Of a stretch of 64,000 nt of DNA, positions 1-6,522 are shown piece after piece. The notes beneath the pieces are model-generated. The model was not told the origin of the DNA. It worked only from the letters and a program-made list of their open reading frames with translations, and did not search any database. The DNA is taken from assembly GCF_000701345.1 (NCBI RefSeq), contig NZ_JNIJ01000027.1, forward strand, positions 1-64,000, read 5' to 3'. How positions within the stretch are numbered: position 1 is the stretch's first letter; each line of letters opens with the position of its first letter. The DNA comes from Bradyrhizobium sp. URHD0069. GTDB lineage: Bacteria > Pseudomonadota > Alphaproteobacteria > Rhizobiales > Xanthobacteraceae. A program made the position numbers and the translations under genes.

Positions 1-374
1 AGGTCGGCAATCTTTTGTTTATGTCGGGCGTTGGCCCCCGAAATACCGACGGCAAGGTGATCATCGGAAAGGTTGGAACCGAGCTTACAACTGAGCAGGG
101 ATATCAAGCCGCTCGGCTAGTCGGTTTGGTCATGTTAGCTAACGTTCGCCAGACCCTCGGCAGCCTCGATCGAGTGAAAAGGGTTGTGCGAGTCCAGGGC
201 ATGGTAAACGCAACACCCGACTTCAAAGAGCAAGCGAAAGTCGTGGATGGTTTTTCCGATCTAATGGTCGAAGTCTTCGGCGACCAGGGCAAAGGCGCGC
301 GACTAGCGCCAGGAATGGGGTCCTTGCCCTTCCAAGTTGCAGTGATATGTGAGGCAATTTTCGAAGTCGAATGA
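1..374 (+). CDS. RidA family protein, 5'-truncated by the window edge
   Basis: The frame is open from base 3 and reads VGNLLFMSGVGPR and onward, so the true start lies left of the window. The C-terminal half (LANVRQTLGSLDRVKRVVRV, then GARLAPGMGSLPF and a final EAIFEVE) matches the YjgF/YER057c/UK114 (RidA) family, in which many members hydrolyse reactive enamine/imine intermediates. The conserved family arginine that contacts substrate carboxylates would be in the GMGSLPF/VRVQGMV area; instead of the usual C/R-x-E ending this member ends in CEAIFEVE. It is followed by about 70 nt and then a repeat element, so it sits at the edge of the rearranged FkbM segment. Specific substrate unknown. Confidence 0.8.
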   Translation, partial: VGNLLFMSGVGPRNTDGKVIIGKVGTELTTEQGYQAARLVGLVMLANVRQTLGSLDRVKRVVRVQGMVNATPDFKEQAKVVDGFSDLMVEVFGDQGKGARLAPGMGSLPFQVAVICEAIFEVE

Positions 375-442
375 CTGCGGCTTGGCCATTTTGCGGCGCG
401 ACAGCGACCGTTCGTCAGAAGGCGCGATTTCCGGTACGGGGG

Positions 443-520
443 CCAAACTGAGAAGAACTCAGTACGAGCATATGTTTTCCGCTTCGCCCTCGAATTCGGA
501 CATTGCTCGATGCAGTCGGC
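443..520. repeat. Direct repeat copy A flanking the FkbM gene
   Basis: This stretch begins caaactgagaagaactcag and ends tgcagtcggc. It aligns over about 78 nt, in the same orientation, with 1481-1557. The 17 nt caaactgagaagaactca are identical apart from flanks, and the gcggacat and cagtcggc blocks are shared. The two copies bracket the frameshifted FkbM gene. Confidence 0.75.
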
Positions 521-584
521 ACTTCGCATTTGTGCCAAACCCGGAAGTCGCCGATCACCAAGCATATCCACTCAATATGTAGTA

Positions 585-1347
585 TCACTCGTGCCGCGCG
601 TTTTTGCGAAAGATGAAATTGTTGCAGTAGTCCTTGCTCATCCAGAACCATTCTCCGTCCTGGTGCTGATGAACGGCGGCATCGAACCTGGAGATCGGCA
701 GAACCTGATTGCCGCAAACGAAGCTTCCTTCATAGCCGAGGCTCTCAAGATAAGAAAATACGTCCTGCACATTGCCAGGCGCGAGATGCCGGTTTTCGCA
801 CTCGAAAAACGAGCAATGGCGCGTACTGCCGCAAAATCCGCTCCGCGCCCTTGAAAACCCCGAACTCAGCGCCCTCCACATCGATCTTGAGAAGCGTGAC
901 CTTGTCGCTCACGTCGAAATAATCGTCCAACGCGATCGTCGGCACAGACAGAGTTGTGAAGCTTTCTCCCTCCATGGCCCGGTGATGGAGGGACGCGCCG
1001 GGTTGATGGCCTTTTGGCAGAAATAGGTCCTGATCGCCAGAATGCGAATAGACGGCTTTAGCTTCTACCTTCACGTTGCCAAGCCCCAGCACGCGGCAGA
1101 TGTTCGTTAGATAGCGGGCCAAGTCCGGCTGTGGCTCGAATGCGACCACCCGGCCATCGTGGGCCCACCACGACAGCCAATTGATGAAGCTGCCTTTGTT
1201 GGCGCCGATGTCACACGCGATATCGCTTGGCCGCAGGTGCTGCCTGATAACGTCGAACTCAGCCTTTTGATCGCGAAACCGCGCCTTCAGCGCTCGAACC
1301 CGAAACCTGATACTCTCGGTCGTAAACCAAGCTTGGAAAATGGACAC
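585..1347 (-). pseudogene. FkbM family methyltransferase, single frameshift
   Basis: Read on the minus strand from 1347, the first 180 residues are a class I SAM-dependent FkbM methyltransferase: a SAM-binding block (SDIACDIGANKGSF), FEPQP after strand 2, and LLKIDVEGAEFGVFKGAERI. At the run of five A bases at 805-809 the frame breaks. Frame 1 continues as FRVRKPAS, while the other frame gives FECENRHLAPGNVQDVFSYL, the usual FkbM ending, and runs to the stop at 585. Removing one base would restore an intact protein of about 253 residues, a normal length for the family. FkbM enzymes O-methylate polysaccharides or secondary metabolites; the substrate here cannot be told. The single homopolymer change could be a real mutation or a sequencing error. 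Confidence 0.8.
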
Positions 1348-1861
1348 CGGTTAGCATTCCCCTTGCGCATTTTTGCCCCCCGCCTTTGCGACTCCGAGGC
1401 TCGGACGACATCCTCTTTCAAGCCGCAGGGTGTATCAAGAGATATGCAAGAGCTGCATCTTGTGGATGTCCGGAGTGGGTCAAACTGAGAAGAACTCAAT
1501 GTGAGCAAATGTCTTCCGAGTTACCCTTGAAAGCGGACATCGCTTAATACAGTCGGCATGTCTCAAGTGTAGGTGGTCTAGCGGACGTCAGGACGATCAA
1601 CCACGAAGTCCGCTCCTACTCGGAAGGCGGACAAAGGGTCTCGCGGACTTGGCGCTGGGAATCGCCTCCAAGAGACTGCTGGTGCGATGGATGCGGAGCG
1701 GAGCTTCTGCCGTCAAACATAAACGCTGGTTTATGGTTTAAGCGCTGAATAGTCTTACCGGTTCAATAGGTCCATTCAGCAGCCTATTCCTAGATGGCTT
1801 AAAGATTTCTATTGCGCATTTGGCACCCTAGGGGGACGAGCTATCATCGCGGAAGACGAAC
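1348..1861. other. Gene-free gap with repeat copy B and weak stem-loops
   Basis: No supported coding frame. It holds repeat copy B (1481-1557), several agcggac-type words at 1575-1660, a short A/T-rich stem-loop at 1718-1735 (CATAAAC, loop GCTG, GTTTATG) and a long-loop inverted pair gctgaat/attcagc at 1744-1780. The stem-loops lie downstream of the ubiquitin-like operon on the minus strand and could act as its terminator, but neither has a convincing T tract. Confidence 0.5.
1481..1557. repeat. Direct repeat copy B flanking the FkbM gene
   Basis: Second copy of the element at 443-520, in the same orientation: caaactgagaagaactcaat, then gagcaaatgtcttccg, then gcggacatcgct and cagtcggc. Divergence between copies is visible but the alignment is nearly gap-free. 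Confidence 0.75.
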
Positions 1862-2203
1862 CTAAACCCAAATGATGCGGTTCTCGCGGACGAAGAAGTG
1901 ACTCCCACACTTATTGATTGGCATAAGGAGTGAGGGCGTGAGTGTCGCCTTTCCTGCGGTTAGCGCCAGACTCCAACTTGTTCGACTTGGAATTCCGATC
2001 TTAGCATTGGTTCGTTCGCCACATCCGCACGGGCAATTCAAAACTGCCCACTGGACCGGGCTCACCCCGACAAGATAGAGCTTCCTGCCGAGATCGGGTG
2101 GCAACTCGCCTCTGCTCGCCACGAATGCTATACCATCAAGGCGTCGCTGCCGGCGTAACGCCTGCCACAATCGTCCAATTTGTTTGAGAATAGTTTGCAT
2201 CAT
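1862..2203 (-). CDS. DUF6527 family protein, likely zinc-dependent Ubl-processing peptidase
   Basis: Last gene of the ubiquitin-like operon, about 113 residues. The start is taken at the ATG at 2203 (a second ATG follows directly), which overlaps the E1 stop as ATGA. From the middle on it shows the DUF6527 signature in order: LYLVGVSPVQWAVLNCPCGCG, a W-containing strand, TLTPSL, then CGSHFFVRENRIIWV at the C-terminus. The CPCGCG and CxSHFF cysteines and histidine look like zinc ligands. DUF6527 proteins recur in bacterial ubiquitin-like conjugation operons and, as I recall, have been reported as peptidases acting on the Ubl. Here that role rests on family match plus operon position. The N-terminal 35 residues (basic, KQIGRLWQALRRQRR) match nothing I know. 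Confidence 0.8.
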   Translation of the reverse strand: MMQTILKQIGRLWQALRRQRRLDGIAFVASRGELPPDLGRKLYLVGVSPVQWAVLNCPCGCGERTNAKIGIPSRTSWSLALTAGKATLTPSLLMPINKCGSHFFVRENRIIWV

Positions 2204-3621
2204 GTGATGGTTCTTGAAGGCGATGAAGGTTCGTCTGCCACGTCTGAGCTGCGCCAAGTATTTTTATATCCAATAGCGACATATTTAGATGAGCAATTGC
2301 ACCCAGGGTCCTTTGCCCTCGCTTTTTCCTTTGCGGCACCGGTCAGAACTTGCATTCGGACGGTATTTTGAATCCGGCCAATGTTTAGTTCTGGGATTAT
2401 CTCCTTCAATAATTCGCCACCGAGAAGAACGCCGGCGCAAGCCGATACGAAACTAATGGAAGGATCAACTGGCACCTCAAAGGCGCGCTGCGCGCCTTCG
2501 GTCGCAATTGCACAGCCCACTTCGGGGTCTTTGGCTTGGTAACATAAGCCGCAAGACAGGCCGTCGTCGAGAACGTGTCGAGAGACTGACAACAAGAAAT
2601 CCCCGGTGCCAGCAGTCAGAAGTACCTTCGGAAGCCGGTCGTATTGTACTGCCTCACGGGCCGAGTATTTGTCGACGCACGACACGACCCTTTCGAAATT
2701 TAATGCATCGCTATACTCTGGCGCGTGAACGAACGCCTGCCATTTCAAATCGTGTGTTTTGAGCGCCAGGCGAGCGGTATCAAGCCGTTCTTCGATAATC
2801 TTGGTTTTACGAGAGTTAACATCTTCCAAAATCGTGAGCACGCACCGGTTCATGTTGGTGTCGTCCAGAGCGTCATCTTCCACGACGTGAAGACCGCTTC
2901 CCGAGCTGATGGCCGGAGTGCTGTTCAAAAGCAGCAACAGGGCCATCCCTACCGCTCCGCAACCCGCGATGTAAGTCTCTGGAAGATGAATTGACGCCGG
3001 TAGTACTGGGTTTGAGGAGAGATCAGCCGAGTAATCGAACGCGGAGAGCACAATCCGGGTTTGCTCCCTTTTATCGCTGAGCGGATAGAGTGCCTTGTAT
3101 ATCTCGGCCGTGCCGAGGCACGCAGCGACCATCGGTCCGATGGGATTAGATACGCTCGCAAGACCTCGCCACGATTCGTCGTTCACGAAGGCCAACCAGC
3201 CCTGGCCAGCAACGGCCGTTCCCGGCGGATGGCGCGGGTCCCACGCTCCAACGTGAATCCAGATCCAGTCGGGACCATCGTTTGGCGGAAGCCCCTCTCC
3301 AATCGTGAACGCGTCTTCATTGAGTTGTTCGAGAAAGCGCAGCGATGCTGCACGCAAGCCTTCCGATGCATTCGGAAAGAAAACATGCGAGAGACGAGGA
3401 ACATCGCTGTCGACAACGATGCGGATATGACGGATCCCTTTATATAGTCGCGCAATGAGATTGAGCAGGGTCGCCCATGTGACCTGCCCGCTGAACGTTC
3501 GGATGAAATTGGGATCGGCGACGATCACAACGCCAGCATCAGGCAATTGGCTACCGAACGCTGATTGATGCCTTTTGTGTAGCCGCTCGTGGCGATCAGC
3601 AAGCTTGTTGATGTCGATCAT
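2200..3621 (-). CDS. ThiF/E1-like ubiquitin-activating protein
   Basis: A 473-residue E1-like protein. I place the start at 3621 because that ATG overlaps the JAB stop as ATGA; the frame stays open 75 nt further but inside the JAB gene. Residues 1-205 form an N-terminal domain I cannot name. Residues 215-430 are the adenylating ThiF/E1 Rossmann fold: GCGAVG at 220-225, the acidic end of strand 2 (VVEDD) leading to N256/R259, K272/K274 and SCVDKYSAR at 314-322. C357xxC360 and C441xC443 fit the E1 structural zinc site. No separate catalytic-cysteine domain is visible, although C370 and C395 are available. The expected job is to adenylate the Ubl C-terminus and pass it to the E2. MoeB/ThiF sulfur-carrier activation is unlikely given the E2 and JAB neighbours. 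Confidence 0.88.
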   Translation of the reverse strand: MIDINKLADRHERLHKRHQSAFGSQLPDAGVVIVADPNFIRTFSGQVTWATLLNLIARLYKGIRHIRIVVDSDVPRLSHVFFPNASEGLRAASLRFLEQLNEDAFTIGEGLPPNDGPDWIWIHVGAWDPRHPPGTAVAGQGWLAFVNDESWRGLASVSNPIGPMVAACLGTAEIYKALYPLSDKREQTRIVLSAFDYSADLSSNPVLPASIHLPETYIAGCGAVGMALLLLLNSTPAISSGSGLHVVEDDALDDTNMNRCVLTILEDVNSRKTKIIEERLDTARLALKTHDLKWQAFVHAPEYSDALNFERVVSCVDKYSAREAVQYDRLPKVLLTAGTGDFLLSVSRHVLDDGLSCGLCYQAKDPEVGCAIATEGAQRAFEVPVDPSISFVSACAGVLLGGELLKEIIPELNIGRIQNTVRMQVLTGAAKEKARAKDPGCNCSSKYVAIGYKNTWRSSDVADEPSSPSRTIT

Positions 3622-4130
3622 GATCTTAAGGCGAACGGGAGTGCATCGGGCACAATGATGAGCCGGTTCCAGTCTTTGGAGGACCACCGCTCCCATTGAC
3701 CGGTTTCGTTTCGCTCAACTATGCAGAACCGATTTTGCTCGATCCAGCGGGCATTGCCGTAGTCGGGAACGATCATGTTGAGAGCGCCGGGCCTGCTGTT
3801 GAGCGCGTGCTCCTCATCCTCTACGGAGAAGAACGCTCGCGTGGGATGACTGTGAATTTGCACGAGCAACAGGAGCCCGTGTGGTCGTACGGCTCGCCGC
3901 ACGTCCCGCATCGATTCCGCAGGAATATCATACGTTGTGGCATCGCTCTTTTGGGTGGGGCACACGCATGTTGTGACAAGGCAGCTTTGGCTGTCCAGTA
4001 CGAAACCATACCACAAGAGACAACCTTCGACGCGAAGAGTACGAAAAGGGTCAAGCAGTTCGCGAGAACGCTCCAGAACTCCCGGTGTAACCAGGAGACG
4101 GCCGATACACTGCGGGAGTTCGGTAATCAT
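3618..4130 (-). CDS. JAB/JAMM (MPN+) metallopeptidase
   Basis: A 170-residue single-domain JAMM isopeptidase. The catalytic set is complete: Glu35 (EGCLLWYG), then H93-S94-H95-P, six residues, Ser102, two residues, Asp105, matching the HxHPx6SxxD zinc motif of deubiquitinases such as RPN11/AMSH and of bacterial Cap3 and BilD. The expected role is to mature the Ubl precursor or remove it from targets. Both gene ends overlap their neighbours by ATGA (E2 upstream, E1 downstream), so translation is probably coupled. A free-standing RadC-like or siderophore-pathway role is unlikely in this context. Confidence 0.9.
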   Translation of the reverse strand: MITELPQCIGRLLVTPGVLERSRELLDPFRTLRVEGCLLWYGFVLDSQSCLVTTCVCPTQKSDATTYDIPAESMRDVRRAVRPHGLLLLVQIHSHPTRAFFSVEDEEHALNSRPGALNMIVPDYGNARWIEQNRFCIVERNETGQWERWSSKDWNRLIIVPDALPFALRS

Positions 4131-4642
4131 TGTTTTCTGAAGCCTTTGTAGTGGACGCTACTCAAGGCTCGTTGCACCATGTTCACAACACTGGCGACAG
4201 TGTGCTTTTGCGGGTCCCATTTCTTGGGATCCGATTGCTCGGGCGCTGCATGCGTTTGCTTAAATTCCTGCGTCCACTGAAAACACAGATACGATTTCGA
4301 CGGATCGCCCGTGTTGATCTGGATATTAATCCACGGATTACCGTCCACGTTCGGCCACCAGCGTTCAAAATCTCCGCTCGACCCTATCTCGCGTGTGGCC
4401 GGGTTAACGAAGATCACGCCGGGCTGCTCTCGCGGGTAATAGTCAAATGAGAGGCGCAGCATGTATTCATGCCGCACCTCTTTGTCGGTGGCGTTCGGCG
4501 GAGCGCAACGTAGCCGGACGTGGCACAGACCGGTTTCCCAATTTATGTCCACCTCCCAGCCGTTTCGCTCTGCGTAAAATCCGTCCCGCAGCACTGGGAG
4601 ATGATCGTCAAGCGCAGCGTTGGCGATCGCTCCGAGGGCCAT
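4127..4642 (-). CDS. E2-like ubiquitin-conjugating enzyme
   Basis: 171 residues with the order of elements of a UBC fold: an N-terminal helix, strands around 29-66 ending in YMLRLSFDYYP, a VIFVNPATREI strand (76-86), WWPNVDGNPWINIQ (95-108), then YLCFQW with Cys120 at the place of the E2 active-site cysteine, and a C-terminal helix (VASVVNMVQRALSS). The only other cysteines are 40 and 46. Canonical E2s have HPN before the catalytic Cys; here the equivalent region reads WPNVDGNPW. The start at 4642 lies 2 nt after the Ubl stop with no ribosome site of its own, which suggests coupling. Assignment comes from fold-level pattern and operon context. Confidence 0.82.
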   Translation of the reverse strand: MALGAIANAALDDHLPVLRDGFYAERNGWEVDINWETGLCHVRLRCAPPNATDKEVRHEYMLRLSFDYYPREQPGVIFVNPATREIGSSGDFERWWPNVDGNPWINIQINTGDPSKSYLCFQWTQEFKQTHAAPEQSDPKKWDPQKHTVASVVNMVQRALSSVHYKGFRKQ

Positions 4643-4644
4643 GG

Positions 4645-4956
4645 CTATGCACCCGACGTGGGCGGAATCGCCTCGAACACGAGCTCCTTGCCCAATTGCT
4701 CGATCAAGGATTTCACGGTCTCGCCGAACCGGGAGCGGGGAAAATCCTTTCCGTTCACTTCAAAGGTATCCTGGTCCGACTGTTGCTGGTGGAAGCGCTT
4801 GAAAACCAAGTCGAAGACTTGGCCAGCCGTCTCCTCCACCCCAACCTCGGCTTCCTTGCTTTCACCGGTGCCGCCCCAAACGAGGGTTACTTTTAGGTGC
4901 TTTTTGTCATCTTTCTCGTGCTCGGGCGGTGCAATGTCGCCTTCCGTCATACTCAT
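4645..4956 (-). CDS. Ubiquitin-like (beta-grasp) modifier, first gene of the conjugation operon
   Basis: 103 residues. The start at 4956 (MSMTEGDI) is chosen because AAGGA lies 8 nt upstream. An in-frame ATG at 5013 would begin across operator 1. Residues 1-20 are charged and probably disordered; residues 20-98 have the strand-strand-helix-strand-strand pattern of a beta-grasp fold (LKVTLVWGG, then the helix TAGQVFDLVFKRFHQQ, then DTFEVNGKDF, a short helix, and KELVFEAIP), close to DUF2604-type Ubls. The tail ends PPTSGA, so it lacks the classic terminal GG: Gly102 is followed by Ala103. Removal of one residue would expose a terminal glycine, a possible job for the JAB or DUF6527 protein. Only one Ubl domain is present, unlike tandem-domain BilA. 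Confidence 0.8.
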   Translation of the reverse strand: MSMTEGDIAPPEHEKDDKKHLKVTLVWGGTGESKEAEVGVEETAGQVFDLVFKRFHQQQSDQDTFEVNGKDFPRSRFGETVKSLIEQLGKELVFEAIPPTSGA

Positions 4957-4995
4957 ATGTTTCAGTCCTTCCGTACGGAGGATCCATATTGGAGC

Positions 4996-5011
4996 GTTCG
5001 GCATACCGAAC
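4996..5011. promoter_or_regulatory. Operator 1 (palindrome over the -10 of the Ubl operon promoter)
   Basis: GTTCGGCATACCGAAC: half-sites GTTCGG and CCGAAC with a 4-nt spacer. It covers the predicted -10 (TATGCC on the minus strand, 5005-5000) of the Ubl operon promoter. It shares half-sites with operator 2, so one protein, most simply the XRE regulator encoded at 5097, probably binds both. Confidence 0.7.
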
Positions 5012-5029
5012 ATTGTGTACGCTTGTCAA
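5000..5029 (-). promoter_or_regulatory. Predicted sigma70-type promoter of the Ubl operon
   Basis: On the minus strand, TTGACA (5029-5024) is followed after 18 nt by TATGCC (5005-5000). Transcription would begin near 4993, about 35 nt before the Ubl start. The -35 overlaps the -35 of the divergent xre promoter. Confidence 0.5.
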
Positions 5030-5051
5030 GGTCAAAACCGTTCGGTATATA
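5023..5051 (+). promoter_or_regulatory. Predicted sigma70-type promoter of xre-immA
   Basis: TTGTCA (5023-5028), a 17-nt spacer, then TATATA (5046-5051). The -10 lies inside operator 2, which implies autoregulation of xre. Confidence 0.55.
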
Positions 5052-5057
5052 CCGAAC
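5040..5057. promoter_or_regulatory. Operator 2 (perfect palindrome over the -10 of xre)
   Basis: GTTCGGTATATACCGAAC is a perfect 18-bp palindrome, and one more pair on each side also matches (5039-5058). The half-sites are those of operator 1, but the spacer is 6 nt rather than 4. Confidence 0.75.
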
Positions 5058-5096
5058 GAGACAAATGCTTCAAATAGCTCAAGAATCGCACGATTT

Positions 5097-5417
5097 ATGC
5101 CGGCCACTCTCCGCGACAAACTCAAAAAGCTTCGAACGGAAAAAGGATATTCACTGGACGAGCTGGCCAAGCTGTCCGGCTCAAGTAAGAGTTACCTATG
5201 GGAGTTAGAGAATCGCGAGCACAGCAAACCCTCGGCGGAAAAGCTGAGCGATATTGCCCGGGTTCTGTCGGTGACTACCGAGTACCTTCTCGACGATAAG
5301 GCCGAGTTCGATGACTCTCAGCTTAAAGAGGCGTTCTTCCGCAAATTTAATCGTCTAGAAGACGACGAGAAAAACAAGATCGTCCAAATGATCGAGCTAT
5401 GGGGCAAGAAAAAATAA
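5097..5417 (+). CDS. XRE-family transcriptional regulator, CapH-like
   Basis: 106 residues; the start at 5097 gives MPATLRDKLKKLRTEKGYSL, the natural beginning of a Cro/CI helix-turn-helix. The HTH runs over residues 5-65, with SLDELAKLSGSSKSYLWELE as the core, followed by a short C-terminal tail rich in charged helices (ending LWGKKK). The gene is divergent from the Ubl operon and overlaps the metalloprotease gene by 19 nt. XRE-ImmA pairs are known as stress-released repressor switches (ICEBs1 ImmR/ImmA, DdrO/IrrE, and CapH/CapP upstream of CBASS operons). By analogy it represses the Ubl operon and itself through the two palindromes. That target is inferred from position. Confidence 0.85.
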   Translation: MPATLRDKLKKLRTEKGYSLDELAKLSGSSKSYLWELENREHSKPSAEKLSDIARVLSVTTEYLLDDKAEFDDSQLKEAFFRKFNRLEDDEKNKIVQMIELWGKKK

Positions 5418-6316
5418 AACGACCATCAACTCCCGAAGGCTGGGCCGCCCGTGTGTCGGCGGTGGTCAAGGCCGCGCGCGAAATACAAAAGCTTCCGCGC
5501 TTTCCTATCGATGTAGCTGCCATCGCGCAGGACTACTCGCGAAACGTATTCCCCGACTCACCTATCACGCTCGTAGAAGGAGAGAAACTCGGAACCAAGT
5601 TCGAGGGTGCCCTTGTGCCAAATCCGACGAACAACGGGGAGTGGGGCATCTTCTATAATTCATCTATTAAGTCTAAAGGCCGAATCAACTTCACGCTCGG
5701 GCATGAACTCGGTCACTACCTGCTTCATCGCGAGAATAGTAGCAACCCGATTTTCTGCTCGCGACGCGACATGTGGGCCTGGGATTCAGAATATGGCAAG
5801 ATAGAAGCAGAGGCGAACCGGTTCGCTTCTCAGCTCTTGATGCCGCCCGACGATTTCCGAGTGCAGACTTCCGAGTTCCGACGTCCGACTTTGGCGCAGT
5901 TCGAACCTTTGCGTGATCGCTACGAGGTTTCGCTAACAGCAGCCGTACTTAAATGGCTTGAGATTACTACGCGACGCGCCATGATCGTTGTCAGCAAGGA
6001 CGGATTTATTGACTGGTCATGGAGCAGCCCACCGCTGTTGAAGTCGGGTGTCTACTTCAAGGCGAGACAGCAAACCATTCCCCTTCCCGCCGCCTCGCTT
6101 GCAGCGCTAGGGCCAAAGGCTGCTACGTCTGAGTTTTTGCATCCAGCAGGCGTATGGAACGGACGCGAGCCAGTCTTTGAATCTGTGATTTTTGCTGAAT
6201 ACCATGACATGGCTATCTCGTTGCTGGTTTATCCGGCAGAGGGGCCGAACCGCTGGTCCAACGAATTGGATGAAGAACCCGCGCTCGAAGACACCTTCGA
6301 GAGGTTTCAGCGCTGA
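5399..6316 (+). CDS. ImmA/IrrE family (COG2856) metalloprotease, CapP-like
   Basis: 305 residues. The N-terminal two thirds form the COG2856 zinc protease domain with HELGH at residues 102-106 (TLGHELGHYLLH) and the downstream zinc-ligand block EAEANRFASQLLMP (about 138-151). The C-terminal 100 residues (RRAMIVVSKDGFIDWSWSS and on) form a sensor-like domain seen in longer IrrE/ImmA proteins. The start overlaps the 3' end of xre by 19 nt, so the two are co-translated. Precedent (IrrE-DdrO, ImmA-ImmR, CapP-CapH) says such proteases cut the partner repressor when a stress signal such as DNA damage appears. Here that would release the Ubl operon. The signal is unknown. Confidence 0.88.
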   Translation: MGQEKIKRPSTPEGWAARVSAVVKAAREIQKLPRFPIDVAAIAQDYSRNVFPDSPITLVEGEKLGTKFEGALVPNPTNNGEWGIFYNSSIKSKGRINFTLGHELGHYLLHRENSSNPIFCSRRDMWAWDSEYGKIEAEANRFASQLLMPPDDFRVQTSEFRRPTLAQFEPLRDRYEVSLTAAVLKWLEITTRRAMIVVSKDGFIDWSWSSPPLLKSGVYFKARQQTIPLPAASLAALGPKAATSEFLHPAGVWNGREPVFESVIFAEYHDMAISLLVYPAEGPNRWSNELDEEPALEDTFERFQR

Positions 6317-6522
6317 CCAAGGCTCACCGTTGTTGGACGAGAGTAGTTGCGGAGTCTCGCTAGGACCTATTGTTCCGGCTAAATACATTGCGCACATTAC
6401 CCGTGTAATGCAGCGAACTGTAAAGCTGTCGGCTTCGAGAGACATACACGTGACGATGCCGTTGAGTGGATCCTGACAACCTGTTGTGCTTCACGTCAAG
6501 CTGTTGGACCTTCTTCAGCAGC

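Noticed and set aside
443..1557. CRISPR-like array formed by the repeated element
   Set aside because: Only two copies about 1 kb apart with a gene between them; no regular spacing.
2200..3621. E1 as a MoeB/ThiF sulfur-carrier activator
   Set aside because: The unusual 200-residue N-domain and the linked E2, JAB and Ubl genes point to protein conjugation.
1862..4956. Reading the island operon as type II CBASS (Cap2/Cap3)
   Set aside because: There is no CD-NTase or cyclic-nucleotide effector, the E1 and E2 are separate proteins rather than a Cap2 fusion, and a dedicated Ubl gene is present.
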